Shown one piece after another: positions 14,873 through 24,060 of a stretch of DNA of 64,000 nt. The stretch is taken from assembly GCA_902495245.1 (NCBI GenBank), contig CABUWI010000003.1, forward strand, positions 198,312-262,311, given 5' to 3'. Under the pieces are notes generated by a model. It saw only the letters and a program-made list of their open reading frames with translations, was not told the DNA's origin and searched no databases. Positions within the stretch are counted from its first letter, which is position 1, and the number at the start of each line of letters is the position of its first letter. Source of the stretch: an uncultured Porphyromonadaceae bacterium. GTDB taxonomy: Bacteria > Bacteroidota > Bacteroidia > Bacteroidales > Muribaculaceae. The position numbers and the translations under genes are program-made.

Positions 14873-16234
14873 GAAGTGGGAGAAGATGTGGGAGAGGAGG
14901 GCGGGGGTGGTGATGGGGGAGGTGATGGAGGCGAGGTGGGCGGCGGTTTCGCGGAGGTCTTGGGCGAGGAGGTCGCCTGGGAGGTCGGCGCGCATGCTTT
15001 CGATTGCGCGGGAGATGGATTCGGCGGCGCGCGTGAGGGCTTCGTAGTGGCGCGCGTTGGTTACGGTGAGTTCGGGGGTGATGTCGGCGGGTATTGCGAG
15101 CTGTGCGATTAGCCGGGTGAGCGGCGAGAGGTCGGCGTCGTTTAGTGCGGATATGCTGATGGTCGCGTCAATGCGGTCGGGGAGGGTGGAGGTGTCGATG
15201 TGGCCGATGTCGGTTTTGTTGATGACGGCGATGACACGCATTTCGGGGGTGATGAGCGGTGCGATTTCGGCCCATGTCTCGTCTTGCCTCTGGGGGTGTT
15301 GGGTGGGGTCAATGACCCAGATGATCAGTGAGGCGGCGGCGGCGGAGTTGCGCGCGCGCTCGATGCCAATGGCTTCGATGGGGTCGGAGGTTTTGCGCAG
15401 GCCTGCAGTGTCGATGAAGCGATAGAGGGTGCCGTCAATTTCGGCGGTGTCTTCGATGATGTCGCGGGTGGTGCCGTGAATGTCGCTGACAATGGCTTTG
15501 TCTTCGCCGAGCAGTCGGTTCAGAAGTGTCGATTTGCCGGCGTTGGTGGCTCCGACGATGGCCACTGGTATGCCGTTCTTGATTGCGCGTCCGGCGGCGA
15601 AAGAGGCGGCGAGCGAGGAGACGCGCGCGTGGATTTCGCGGGCGAGTTGAAGGAGCCTGGTGCGGTCGGCGAATTCGACGTCTTCTTCGCTGAAGTCGAG
15701 TTCGAGTTCGACGAGTGCGGAAAGTTCGAGCAGTTGTTGCCGGAGTTCGTCGAGTTTTTTCGAGTAGTGGCCGCGCATGTGCGACAGGGCGATGCGCTGT
15801 GCTGCGCGCGAGGAGGCGGCAATCATGTCGCCGACGGCTTCGGCCTGGGCGAGGTCCATGCGCCCGTTTTGGAGGGCTCGGCGCGTGAATTCGCCGGGTT
15901 GGGCCAATGTGGCTCCGTTTCGAATCAGCATGTTTATGAGCTCGCGCTGTATCCATTGCGAGCCGTGAACCGTGATTTCGACGGTGTCTTCGCCGGTGAA
16001 TGAGCGGGGCGATTTGAAGATCGTAGCGACGGCGGAGTCGAGGGCCCGGTTGTCGGCCGGGTCAACGATGGTGCCGAGGTGGGCAGTGTGCGTGGCGGCT
16101 TGGTCGAGCGAGCAGCCGCGCCATATGCGCCCGACAATGCGGAATGCGTCGGGGCCGGAGATTCGGGCCGTGGCAATGCCGCCGGTGCCCGGCGGGGTTG
16201 AGATTGCGCAGATTGTCGTGTCGAGGCTGTTCAT
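14858..16234 (-). CDS. mnmE: tRNA modification GTPase MnmE
   Basis: 458 residues from MNSLDTTICA; an upstream methionine is rejected because this ATG overlaps the preceding stop (ATGA). MnmE, with MnmG, makes the 5-carboxymethylaminomethyl group on wobble uridine in some tRNAs. Domains: N-terminal folate-binding domain (1-120), helical domain, and G domain with GATNAGKS (228-235), DTAG (275-278) and NKTD (339-342). The C-terminal CIGK (455-458) is intact even though an element is integrated in these codons. The upstream gene is a DNA/RNA nuclease. Confidence 0.96.
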   Translation of the reverse strand: MNSLDTTICAISTPPGTGGIATARISGPDAFRIVGRIWRGCSLDQAATHTAHLGTIVDPADNRALDSAVATIFKSPRSFTGEDTVEITVHGSQWIQRELINMLIRNGATLAQPGEFTRRALQNGRMDLAQAEAVGDMIAASSRAAQRIALSHMRGHYSKKLDELRQQLLELSALVELELDFSEEDVEFADRTRLLQLAREIHARVSSLAASFAAGRAIKNGIPVAIVGATNAGKSTLLNRLLGEDKAIVSDIHGTTRDIIEDTAEIDGTLYRFIDTAGLRKTSDPIEAIGIERARNSAAAASLIIWVIDPTQHPQRQDETWAEIAPLITPEMRVIAVINKTDIGHIDTSTLPDRIDATISISALNDADLSPLTRLIAQLAIPADITPELTVTNARHYEALTRAAESISRAIESMRADLPGDLLAQDLRETAAHLASITSPITTPALLSHIFSHFCIGK

Positions 16235-17088
16235 TCTTTCGGACGTATGGTGCTCCATAGGTGGAAGCGGCATTCCGCTTCAATCGTGTTTTCAATCGAG
16301 TCGGGCAGTGCGGCGAAGAAATCGAAGCCGGTCAGAGCCTCGACGGAGTCGACACTGACCGCGGCTGCCTGCAGTCCGCCGTTTACCCGGCCGTTGGGCA
16401 TGATGAAGCCGATTGCGCGCGGCGGGTTGACGTAGGGCGAGCAGATGACCTTGAAGAAGGCCTTGGGGACGGCTATGTCTTCGTCGTCGCCGATATATTC
16501 GTCGGGACGGGGCGTGAGCACGGGGCCGCAGACAATTATGACGGAGCTGTCGGCCTGCGCCCACAGGCGCGTCTTTTCTTCGAGCTTTTTCCATGTGCCG
16601 CCGTTGAGGGCGTGGGTCTGCGGGCACATGTTAGTCATGTAGAAACATTCTTTCATTGCCTGCGCGTTCCATTTCATGTCGGCCGACGGCGCCATGTGGC
16701 CACGGTCATAGCCTGTGCCTGTATAGTCAGAGGGCCACGGACAGGCGCTGACTCTGTCGTCGCGCTTGAACTGTCCGCGCGGAAGGTTGCCCCGGGTCTC
16801 GTCGGCGGTCAGTTCCCAGCTGACCCAGTTGGGTATGCGCAGCGTGTTGTTGAATGAGACGGTGAAGGCCGAATAGTCAATCAGTTTGCTGTTGAGCGGC
16901 CGGTCGCCGCCCACCTTGGCGAGTTCGGCAGCCGGCGGCATCGTTGCGGCCGGCGCGGCGTCGGGCCGGCGTGAAGCGGCGGCCGAGGCCATGCCGTAGG
17001 CGATGGCCACGCCGATGCACAAGACGACGGCGCAGGCGGCGATTGCCCACGCGCGCCGGTTCTTGCGTTTGCGGGGTTCAGAATTCAA
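16231..17088 (-). CDS. DNA/RNA non-specific endonuclease, membrane-anchored
   Basis: 285 residues. One N-terminal transmembrane or signal segment (about 14-34) is followed by a betabetaalpha-metal NUC1 domain. The catalytic DRGHM motif (128-132) with His131 and the downstream TNMCPQ / LNGGTWKKLE metal-site region (152-170) are present. Such enzymes cut single and double-stranded nucleic acid, here probably in the periplasm for nutrient use or defence. It overlaps mnmE by 4 bp and the next upstream gene by 11 bp. Confidence 0.88.
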   Translation of the reverse strand: MNSEPRKRKNRRAWAIAACAVVLCIGVAIAYGMASAAASRRPDAAPAATMPPAAELAKVGGDRPLNSKLIDYSAFTVSFNNTLRIPNWVSWELTADETRGNLPRGQFKRDDRVSACPWPSDYTGTGYDRGHMAPSADMKWNAQAMKECFYMTNMCPQTHALNGGTWKKLEEKTRLWAQADSSVIIVCGPVLTPRPDEYIGDDEDIAVPKAFFKVICSPYVNPPRAIGFIMPNGRVNGGLQAAAVSVDSVEALTGFDFFAALPDSIENTIEAECRFHLWSTIRPKE

Positions 17089-17359
17089 AGCGCTCGAGCT
17101 TCAGCGGTCCGCAGATTTCTTCGATTACGGCAACGAGGCGAATGAAGTGAGCCGAAGAGGCGTGGCTGTCAAGAGCCTGCTGGTCTGCCCAGGTTTCGCA
17201 GAACATGAAGTTCGCGCCGTTGGTTTCAGAGGCAAAGAAGTCGTATGCGACGTTGCCCTTCTCTTTGCGCGAGAGGTTGACGAGTTCGGTTGCTGCGGCG
17301 ATGAGTTCTCCGCGTCGGGCGCTCGCGTCGAGGCGGGCGAATGCGTTAAGACGGATCAT
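17078..17359 (-). CDS. antibiotic biosynthesis monooxygenase-like (ABM/YgiN-type) protein
   Basis: 93 residues from MIRLNAFARL; an upstream extension is Arg/Gln-rich and runs into the previous gene's region, so it is rejected. The sequence EKGNVAYDFFASETNGANFMFCETWADQQALDSHASSAHF is typical of the dimeric alpha/beta ABM fold, with the His near the end of the core. Members are quinol monooxygenases or heme-degrading enzymes. The substrate here is unknown. It lies 20 bp downstream of mrp. Confidence 0.8.
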   Translation of the reverse strand: MIRLNAFARLDASARRGELIAAATELVNLSRKEKGNVAYDFFASETNGANFMFCETWADQQALDSHASSAHFIRLVAVIEEICGPLKLERFEF

Positions 17360-17379
17360 GAGGTTGGAGTAATGTGGAT

Positions 17380-18498
17380 TTATTTTTTGGTTACGTTTAC
17401 TTTTTCGGTGGGCGGAAGGGCCGCATTGCGGCGGTTGACGGCGTCGCGCACCTTGCCGGCCAGCTGCAGGAATGCTGCGCCCTCGATGCTGTCGGCAAGG
17501 GCAATGGGTTCGCCGGCGTCCGAGCGGCTGCATATGTCTTCGACGATGGGAATCTGTCCCAGCAGCTCAACGTTCAGTTCCGCGGCCAGACGCTTGGCGC
17601 CCTCGCGGCCGAAAAGGTAATAGCGCTCGTCGGGGTGGCGCACGGGGGTGAACCACGCCATGTTCTCAATCAGGCCGAGGACTGGCACATTGACTTTGGG
17701 GTCGAGGAACATGGCGATGCCCTTGCGCGCGTCGGCCAGCGCGACTTCCTGGGGCGTGCTGACCACGACCACGCCCGTGAGTCCGAGCGTCTGCACGAGG
17801 GTGAGGTGAATGTCGCTCGTGCCCGGAGGCATGTCGATGACAAAATAGTCAAGCTCGCCCCAGTCGGCCTGAGTGATGAGCTGGTTCAAGGCGTTCGAGG
17901 CCATGGAGCCGCGCCAGAGCACGGGCTTGTTCCTGTCGACCATAAAGCCGATTGAGAGCAGCTTCACGCCATAGCGCTCGGCGGGGATTATCAGGTCGCG
18001 GCCGTTGACTTCGCGCATGTAGAGCTGTTCGTCTTCCAGGCCGAACATTTTGGGCATCGACGGGCCGAAGATGTCAGCATCGAGCAGGCCGACCTTGAAG
18101 CCGAGCCGCGCCAGACCGACGGCCAGGTTTGCGGCCACGGTGCTCTTGCCGACGCCGCCTTTGCCCGAGCTGACGCCGATAATGTTTTTCACTCCGGGCA
18201 ACGGGCGTGCCGGTTCGGTGTGAGCTGCTTCGGGGCGGAGGGTTTTCACGGCGATGTTGCCCTTGATTTCGACGTCGGGCGCCACGTAGGTCAGCACGGC
18301 GGTTTCGGCGGCTTTGACCACCGACTTGATGAACGGGTCGGTCGGTTTTTCGAAAATCAGGCTGAAGCTGACCTTGCGGCCGTCGATGCGCATGTCGTCC
18401 TCGACCATGCCGAGCTCGACGATGTTCTTGCCGTTGCCGGGATAGCGCACTGTGCGCAGGGCGTCAATTATCAGATTTGGATAGAGTGTCTGTGCCAT
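17380..18498 (-). CDS. mrp: Mrp/NBP35-family iron-sulfur carrier ATPase
   Basis: 372 residues. The N-terminal DUF59/MIP18-like domain (1-95) is followed by the P-loop ATPase, with deviant Walker A SGKGGVGKST (111-120) and DMPPGTSD. Mrp proteins carry Fe-S clusters to target apoproteins. The usual CxxC near the C-terminus is absent: the region reads ENMAWFTPVRHPDERYY. This fits, as I recall, Bacteroidota Mrp proteins. It overlaps trmB by 35 bp. Confidence 0.92.
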   Translation of the reverse strand: MAQTLYPNLIIDALRTVRYPGNGKNIVELGMVEDDMRIDGRKVSFSLIFEKPTDPFIKSVVKAAETAVLTYVAPDVEIKGNIAVKTLRPEAAHTEPARPLPGVKNIIGVSSGKGGVGKSTVAANLAVGLARLGFKVGLLDADIFGPSMPKMFGLEDEQLYMREVNGRDLIIPAERYGVKLLSIGFMVDRNKPVLWRGSMASNALNQLITQADWGELDYFVIDMPPGTSDIHLTLVQTLGLTGVVVVSTPQEVALADARKGIAMFLDPKVNVPVLGLIENMAWFTPVRHPDERYYLFGREGAKRLAAELNVELLGQIPIVEDICSRSDAGEPIALADSIEGAAFLQLAGKVRDAVNRRNAALPPTEKVNVTKK

Positions 18499-19252
18499 TT
18501 GCTTTAGGTTCGTTATAGTTGCGGCCGTAGCTGCGGTAGGAGTCCTGTTCGATGTCGTCTTCGCGGGGCTCCTGCAGGTTGGCGGCGGCGGGAAGGCGGA
18601 ACGACAGATATTTAATCTTCATTCCGCGTGCCAGCCATTGGCTTTCGTAGTGCGTGCGAATGTTCAGAATGCGGTCAACACCGGCGGGGTCGGCATAGAG
18701 GTCGGCCGTCTTTTTGATGACGGGCAGGGCGTTGAGCGCAACCGAGCGCGACGTGTACTCAAACAGAAAGGGACTGTCGGTTTTCAGGTTCACGATGCCG
18801 TCGGGCGCGAGCACGCGGCGGTACATCTCGAGGAAGTTGACGGCGGTTAGTCGCTTGCGCGTCTTCTTCATCTGCGGGTCGGGGAAGGTGATCCAGATTT
18901 CAGCGACCTCGCCCGGTGCGAAAAAGCGCTCAAGCAGTTCGATGTTGGTGCGCAGAAAACCGACGTTTTCCATTCCGGCCAGGTGGGCCTCTTTAGCGCC
19001 GGCCCACATGCGCGCGCCCTTGATGTCGATGCCGATGAAATTGCGGTCGGGGAACTCACGGGCCAGCCCGACGGTGTACTCTCCGCGGCCGCAGCCGAGT
19101 TCGAGCACAATCGGATTGTCGTTGCCGAAAAAATCTTCGTGCCAGCGGCCGCGCATGGCAAACCCCTCGGCCTGCAGTTTGCCGAAGGGCATCTGAATTA
19201 CCCTCGGCAGCTGTTCCATCTCGGCGAATTTTCGCAGTTTATTCTTTCCCAT
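18464..19252 (-). CDS. trmB: tRNA (guanine-N7-)-methyltransferase TrmB
   Basis: 262 residues from MGKNKLRKF. The SAM-binding motif is ELGCGRGEYTVGLA (about 52-65), followed by FIGIDIKGARMW and the conserved ITFPDPQMKKTRKRL. The C-terminal THYESQWLARG matches the usual T.YE.... end of the family. It makes m7G46 in tRNA. The start is set at the SAM-family N-terminus; longer upstream reading is Pro/Arg-rich and looks non-coding. Confidence 0.94.
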   Translation of the reverse strand: MGKNKLRKFAEMEQLPRVIQMPFGKLQAEGFAMRGRWHEDFFGNDNPIVLELGCGRGEYTVGLAREFPDRNFIGIDIKGARMWAGAKEAHLAGMENVGFLRTNIELLERFFAPGEVAEIWITFPDPQMKKTRKRLTAVNFLEMYRRVLAPDGIVNLKTDSPFLFEYTSRSVALNALPVIKKTADLYADPAGVDRILNIRTHYESQWLARGMKIKYLSFRLPAAANLQEPREDDIEQDSYRSYGRNYNEPKANGTDTLSKSDN

Positions 19253-19268
19253 ATGCGGCAGTTTATGT

Positions 19269-20495
19269 TCAGATGCTGACCTTGCGTGCGCCGCCTCCGG
19301 CCACCACGAGGTAGACTCCGCGGGCCCAGGCGGCCGTGTCGAACTGCACTTTGTCAGCGGCCTCGGCCGTGGCAATGCGTCGGCCGGCCGTGTCGAATAC
19401 GCTGACGCGTCCAAGAGGGGTGTCGCCGGCGGTAACGGTCATCATGCCGCCGTCAACGACCACTTTGAGCTCACTGTTGCCGATGCCGGTCTCGATGTTG
19501 TCGGTCGAGGCCTGCCATTCGCTGTGAGATATGATGTTGAAGTCTTTCCACTGGTCGGCGCCACGGTAGTCGGCTATGCTGTTGTCAGGCACCACGAGCA
19601 TTACATTGGCGGGTTCGAGGCGGCTCCAGACGTTCTGACCGAGCTCGGGCACATTGTCGACGGCGGCCACGTTGAGCACCGACAGGGTTGACATTGCCGA
19701 CATCGCGTTGTCGTCGATATAGCTGACGCCTGCCGGCACCACGAGGGCGTCGACTCCGTCAGCGCCATAGAGGGCACCGCGGCCAATGGCTTCAGTGTTT
19801 TCGGGGAGCACCAGCTTCGTCGCGCCGGCGCATTGGGCGAATGCCCAGGGGCCGATTTCAGTGCAGTTGGCCATTGCGGCGAGATCGATGCTTTTCAAGC
19901 CTCCGCAGGCTTCGAAGAGGCCTTCGGGAATCGAGGCGACGCCCGAGCCGATGCTGACGGCCGACAGTTTCGGGCAGTAGGCGAAGGCGCGGGTGCCGAT
20001 TTCAGTGGCCGAAGCGGGTAGCGTGAGCGATTCGAGCCGGTCGCAGCGCATGGCGGCATAAGCGCCGATGCTTTTGACCCCGTCGGGAATGTTGAGTGAG
20101 GTGATTCCCGTGCCGCTGAGCGAGCCGCGGCCAATGGCTTTGAGGTTTGCGGGCAAAATTATGCGCGTGAGTGATTTCAGTCCGGTCAGGCCATAGTCGG
20201 GCATAGTTGCGGCAGGCGACGTCGAGAGGCCGGTATAGGGCAGGGCGTTGCCGCTGTAGGCGGCGATGGTTGCGCCGGAGATGTCAAGCGTCTGCAGGGC
20301 GTTGAGATTGTCGAGGATATATGAGAAATCGGCGGCATTCATCGTGCCCGTAATGGTGAGCGAGGTCTCGGCGGGGTCGATGCCGGCGTCGGCAAGCGTG
20401 CCCGCCCGGAGATCGCTCACAGTTTTGGCGCCGGCCGATGAGGCCATGAGGACCGCAGCGGCCAAAGCGATAAAATGATTGGTTTTATAGTGCAT
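19269..20495 (-). CDS. secreted leucine-rich-repeat (BspA-like) protein
   Basis: 408 residues. A signal peptide (1-23, ending SAGA) is followed by BspA-type LRR_5 repeats (about 90-310; units such as LKAIGRGSLSGTGITSLNIPDGVKSIGAYAAMRC, here described by position). A C-terminal domain (about 340-408) resembles a type IX secretion sorting tail (VSVFDTAGRRI... RGVYLVVAGG...KVSI). Such proteins are exported surface proteins, often binding host or neighbour molecules. It follows the S24-type regulator by 14 bp. Confidence 0.82.
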   Translation of the reverse strand: MHYKTNHFIALAAAVLMASSAGAKTVSDLRAGTLADAGIDPAETSLTITGTMNAADFSYILDNLNALQTLDISGATIAAYSGNALPYTGLSTSPAATMPDYGLTGLKSLTRIILPANLKAIGRGSLSGTGITSLNIPDGVKSIGAYAAMRCDRLESLTLPASATEIGTRAFAYCPKLSAVSIGSGVASIPEGLFEACGGLKSIDLAAMANCTEIGPWAFAQCAGATKLVLPENTEAIGRGALYGADGVDALVVPAGVSYIDDNAMSAMSTLSVLNVAAVDNVPELGQNVWSRLEPANVMLVVPDNSIADYRGADQWKDFNIISHSEWQASTDNIETGIGNSELKVVVDGGMMTVTAGDTPLGRVSVFDTAGRRIATAEAADKVQFDTAAWARGVYLVVAGGGARKVSI

Positions 20496-20509
20496 ATTTG
20501 CTGTTGGGT

Positions 20510-21199
20510 TTATAAATCGGTGTTCGTAAAGTTGATTACGGCGTCGACCTTATAAAGACCGACAATGTCTTTGAGCGGGACAACCATGTCGTCGTAGGCG
20601 TGATTCTCGCTGTGGAGAACGAGCCGTTCGGGGTCGGAGGGGTGGGGCCTGACCGTTTTGACCATTCGGTGGCTGTCTGTAACAATAACGTAAATGCGCC
20701 CCCAGAATATTGTGTTGTCGCTCAGGGTGCTGATTGCGATGTAGCTGCCGTTGCGCACGGCCGGCTCCATGCTGTCGCCGCTGACGCGGACGAGGCGCAT
20801 GCCGCCGTCGTCGCCGTGGAGGCCGGGCAGGCTGACGTAGCCCGAGATTCGGTCTTCTGTGAGCACGCGCTCGAGCGGTCCGAAGCCGGCGGTTACGTCG
20901 ATGTCGTAGACCGGCACCCCGCGAGGCGCGAAAGCGGCGCCGGTCTCTTTGACCGCCTCGGGTTTGGCAAATGGCACGTCGTCGCCCGACAGCAGCCACT
21001 TGCGCGAGACGTTGCAGTCAAGGCAGATGCGGTTGACGAGTCCCTGAGTTATTGGAAGGCGGCCGCTGAGATGTTTGGACATGTTGGCGGCGCTGATGCC
21101 CAGCCGGCGCGCAAAGCCAGCCTGCGACAATCCCAGCCGGGCAATCAGATATCTGATGCGTTCGATAATCAGGCCTTGTTGCTCGACGGGGATTGCCAT
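20510..21199 (-). CDS. XRE/S24-type (LexA/CI-like) transcription regulator
   Basis: 229 residues. An HTH (about 24-47, LSQAGFARRLGISAANMSKHL) is followed by an S24 peptidase domain with Ser143 (SGDSMEP) and Lys181 (RMVKTV), the catalytic pair. An Ala-Gly at 104-105 sits at about the right distance for self-cleavage. Such regulators respond to DNA damage or stress. It is isolated from phage genes, standing between an LRR protein and endonuclease I, so it may be a host stress regulator. Confidence 0.85.
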   Translation of the reverse strand: MAIPVEQQGLIIERIRYLIARLGLSQAGFARRLGISAANMSKHLSGRLPITQGLVNRICLDCNVSRKWLLSGDDVPFAKPEAVKETGAAFAPRGVPVYDIDVTAGFGPLERVLTEDRISGYVSLPGLHGDDGGMRLVRVSGDSMEPAVRNGSYIAISTLSDNTIFWGRIYVIVTDSHRMVKTVRPHPSDPERLVLHSENHAYDDMVVPLKDIVGLYKVDAVINFTNTDL

Positions 21200-21224
21200 A
21201 GGATAGTTTCTGTCAGGGGTGTGG

Positions 21225-22907
21225 TTAGTCGTTGCCTACAATTATCTTGACGGGACGGGCGACGCCGTTGGCCGTTACGATGTAGACGCCGGCGGGCAGC
21301 TCGATGATGTCGTTATTTTCGACCGAGCCGATTTGCACGACGAGAGTGCCGGAGGGGGTGTAGACCCTGACGTTTTCGAGAGTGGAAGAGCAGGTGGCCA
21401 AGACGCCGCCGGTCCAGGGCGAGAAGCCGAAATCGGGGTCGGCCTCCACGCCGGTAATCGAGGCGGGGCTGACGCTGATGCTGTTGCTCGCGGGCGAGTA
21501 GATGCCGAGGCGCACGCTCTGGACGGTGTAGCTTTCGCGGCCTGAGAAGTCGGTGATTTCGAGATAATTCTCTTCGGCGGGAAGTTGCTCGGTGGTGGCG
21601 GTCCCGTCGGCATAGCGGGTGCGGTTAACGACGTAGTAGTCTACCGTCTCGCCCTCGACGGGAATCCAGTTGGCCACGTAGGAGGTGGCGCTCACGTTGG
21701 TGGGGGCTATTGCCTCGGGGGCGGTGAGCTCGGGCACGGGGAGGCAGTCGCCGCGCAACATGACGTTTACGCTGCCCTGAATGCCGCCGCCGGTGATTAG
21801 GATATTGCCGTTATGTTCGCCGAGCTCGGTGGGGGCATAGTCTATGGCCACCCATAGGCCGTCGGAAGAATTTACGCTTGAAGTCGCGGCCGTGCCGGTC
21901 TTCTCGCCGTCGATGGTGAAGAATTCAGAGCCTTCGCCATAGATGCGCAGGCGTAGATTGCCTGAGGTTAGGTTCTCGCCGTGGAGAAAGAGGCGCGCCG
22001 TGGTCTTGCGACCCTGAGCCACCTCTCCGAACTCGAGAGTAGTGCCGCGGTTGGGGTTTATGAGCGTCGGCTCGCCGCCGGGGGTGTAGCCGTTCATGTG
22101 GTCGGCCAGAATGAATGCCTCGCCCGTCTTCTCCCCCCAGATGTACTCAGCCAGTTCGGGGAAGTCGATGAACGGGTTGCGGTTGTTCTGGAAGCCGTAG
22201 ACGGCCTCGTTGCGGTCAATTTCTTTCTGGCTGACGGGGTCCTGGCGGTTCCACTGCAGCAGCAGTTCGCGGCTCCATGTGTTGAGGGTGGGATAGTCGT
22301 TGTTCATGACCATGTAGAGGGTCTTCCAGGTCATGTTCTGATAGCACGTAACCATGTAGAAATATGTGCGCGCAAAGTCGCCCTTATATTCATCGTCGGG
22401 CTCGAAGACGAAGCTGCAACCGCCGCCCTGGCCGCTCACGGGCGAGCCGACGGTTGTGATTCCGTTGTCAAACTTGGGGCGTTTCGACTTGTCGACGACT
22501 CCGAGCGGATAGTTGCTCTTGGCCTGATTGGCTGCCGCTTCGGAGGGGTAGAGGTGGTTGAGGTCGATGTAGGCCGGGACGTCGGTGAGTCCGCCCCACC
22601 AGCTTTTGGGGAACGAGTGCTCGCGGTTGAGTCCGCGGAACGAGGGGGCATAGAGGGGAATGTCGCTATACATGTCCCACCAGCGCTTGCTGTCGGGATA
22701 GACGTCGGTGGTTTCGAAATATCGGGGGAGATTTGAGTAAGAGCTGATTTCGGTGTGGGGATATATGACGTTGTGGAGCGCGGTTTTCAGCGAGCCGCTT
22801 GACTTGCCGTCAATGGGGGTGTAATAGCCGGAGGGAATTAAACGGTCGGCGGCCGCCATCTGCATGGCGGTTGAGAACACGAGCGCTACAAACAGGTACA
22901 GTCTGGA
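21225..22907 (-). CDS. secreted endonuclease I-family protein with sorting tail
   Basis: 560 residues from MSRLYLFVALVFSTAMQMAAA, chosen because a TAATTTTG promoter element (22938-22945) lies only 30 bp before it; earlier starts (22934 or 22940) would lie inside or too close to it. The nuclease domain (about 20-275) has the endonuclease I pattern LNREHSFPKSWWG, DLNHLYPSEAAANQAKSN and the ENR-like NPFIDFPELAEYIWG. A central Ig-like part and a C-terminal type IX-like sorting tail (VRVYTPSGTLV... LPAGVYIVTANG) follow. Likely secreted and DNA-degrading. Confidence 0.85.
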   Translation of the reverse strand, partial: SRLYLFVALVFSTAMQMAAADRLIPSGYYTPIDGKSSGSLKTALHNVIYPHTEISSYSNLPRYFETTDVYPDSKRWWDMYSDIPLYAPSFRGLNREHSFPKSWWGGLTDVPAYIDLNHLYPSEAAANQAKSNYPLGVVDKSKRPKFDNGITTVGSPVSGQGGGCSFVFEPDDEYKGDFARTYFYMVTCYQNMTWKTLYMVMNNDYPTLNTWSRELLLQWNRQDPVSQKEIDRNEAVYGFQNNRNPFIDFPELAEYIWGEKTGEAFILADHMNGYTPGGEPTLINPNRGTTLEFGEVAQGRKTTARLFLHGENLTSGNLRLRIYGEGSEFFTIDGEKTGTAATSSVNSSDGLWVAIDYAPTELGEHNGNILITGGGIQGSVNVMLRGDCLPVPELTAPEAIAPTNVSATSYVANWIPVEGETVDYYVVNRTRYADGTATTEQLPAEENYLEITDFSGRESYTVQSVRLGIYSPASNSISVSPASITGVEADPDFGFSPWTGGVLATCSSTLENVRVYTPSGTLVVQIGSVENNDIIELPAGVYIVTANGVARPVKIIVGND

Positions 22908-22937
22908 CATCGGGCGTAAAGTTCTTGATTTCATTTG

Positions 22938-22945
22938 CAAAATTA
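22938..22945 (-). promoter_or_regulatory. promoter -7 element for the endonuclease I gene
   Basis: TAATTTTG on the minus strand matches TAnnTTTG. It guides the choice of the translation start at 22907. A good -33 box is not obvious. Confidence 0.5.
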
Positions 22946-23035
22946 CAACTTTTTAGTCAATAAATCATAATTCTATAACATAATTTTGCAAATTCAAGTT
23001 CAATCCATCGCCACTTTCCTGTGCGCGCAGTGTAG

Positions 23036-23055
23036 GGGTGCTCCACGGAGCACCC
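23036..23055. terminator. GC-rich hairpin between the endonuclease and membrane-protein genes
   Basis: Arms GGGTGCTC (23036-23043) and GAGCACCC (23048-23055) pair perfectly around CACG. It lies 16 bp after the stop of the gene at 23071-23751. It lacks a T tail on either strand, so it may be a palindromic repeat rather than a classical terminator. Confidence 0.45.
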
Positions 23056-23070
23056 GCCGGTAGAACATGG

Positions 23071-23751
23071 TTAAAAATCTACGCCGATGCTTATGCCGAA
23101 AGGCGTACAGTTTATTTTGTCGGGAATCACAGTAATAAATTCGTCAGTAAGATTTCCTGATTCCCAAACTCTTGACTTGAGGGGTCTCAAGGTTACATAG
23201 TTGACGACATCGCAAAATAAGCCTATGTTTATACCAACCTTTTGCGATATTTTGGCTCGGATTCCTATTGTTGGTTTAACAAATACCCCACCGCGATAAC
23301 GAGAATGGTATGTATAAGTTCCTCTTATATCAGGATCTGGCCCGTAAAGATATTGAGATACATCGAATGCATATTTGCCCTGAATCATTTGTTGATAACC
23401 GATCTTGATGTCAACAAATGGTGAAACTTTCTTACTCTTCCCCCAGCACCGCCGCAGACCGTCCCACCTGATATCACCATAAACACTCATTAGTTGGACT
23501 CCAGATGTGTTGTCAGGGTGGCCTTCTCTGTAATTATAGCCTATGCCTGCTCCGACAAAGAAATATTTTGCAAATCGTATGCCGTGAGTGGTACTGAGTC
23601 CAACATATAGGCCGGTTGTATGTTCTCCATTGAGTACATTTTTTTCAATAGCTAAACCGAATGAGCTGTCAACAAATCCTTTGTACGAAACAGCAAAGAT
23701 GTTGGCCGTCAATAAACAACATGCAATTAGTGTGAATACTAGTTTTTTCAT
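23071..23751 (-). CDS. outer-membrane beta-barrel-type protein
   Basis: 226 residues with a signal peptide (MKKLVFTLIACCLLTANIFA). Alternating hydrophobic/polar strands (for example FFVGAGIGYNYR, PFVDIKIGYQQM, VGINIGLFCDV) and a C-terminal Phe (IGVDF) suggest a small porin-like or OmpA-like barrel. Function is unknown. A full promoter is present at 23845-23876. Confidence 0.65.
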   Translation of the reverse strand: MKKLVFTLIACCLLTANIFAVSYKGFVDSSFGLAIEKNVLNGEHTTGLYVGLSTTHGIRFAKYFFVGAGIGYNYREGHPDNTSGVQLMSVYGDIRWDGLRRCWGKSKKVSPFVDIKIGYQQMIQGKYAFDVSQYLYGPDPDIRGTYTYHSRYRGGVFVKPTIGIRAKISQKVGINIGLFCDVVNYVTLRPLKSRVWESGNLTDEFITVIPDKINCTPFGISIGVDF

Positions 23752-23844
23752 TGTGAAAATGTAAAAATGTTGATGTGATTGAAACCTATGGTTCAGTTGG
23801 TTATGGAAACATGAGAAACATACTTTCCGTAATAGTCTACGATT

Positions 23845-23876
23845 GCAAAGTTAATGAAAGAATTTCAATATGCAAA
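23845..23876 (-). promoter_or_regulatory. promoter of the barrel-protein gene
   Basis: TTTG (23876-23873), a 19-base gap and TAACTTTG (23853-23846) on the minus strand match the Bacteroidota consensus exactly. The start codon is about 95 bases downstream, leaving a leader with no obvious structure. Confidence 0.75.
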
Positions 23877-23906
23877 AATTATTCCATTTTCCCCTAAAAA
23901 AGACGA

Positions 23907-24000
23907 TGCCCTTCGGGCAACGTTGGTGGGAGGTGCAGTTACCCCGCCAAGTCGCTATGCTCCATGGCGGGGTTAATCGTAGGATTATGCCCTGCGGGCA
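23907..24000. repeat. cluster of three palindromes beside the IS200-like transposase
   Basis: TGCCCTTCGGGCA (23907-23919), a 9-bp stem ACCCCGCCA/TGGCGGGGT (23941-23949 / 23965-23973) and TGCCCTGCGGGCA (23988-24000) lie in a row, 61 bp after the transposase stop. The pattern looks like a REP/BIME or the subterminal hairpins of the insertion sequence. The rest of 23752-24060 holds the promoter noted above and nothing else. Confidence 0.55.
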
Positions 24001-24060
24001 ATTGGGCGGACTCGACCTTGCGCTACTGCTTCAATATAATGGGGGAATTGCCGGGTGGCA

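Noticed and set aside
21200..22940. Prophage remnant around the S24-type regulator
   Set aside because: No phage structural or replication genes are nearby; the neighbours are secreted proteins.
22981..22989. TAATTTTGC promoter-like motif on the plus strand
   Set aside because: It faces the 3' end of a minus-strand gene and no plus-strand gene follows.
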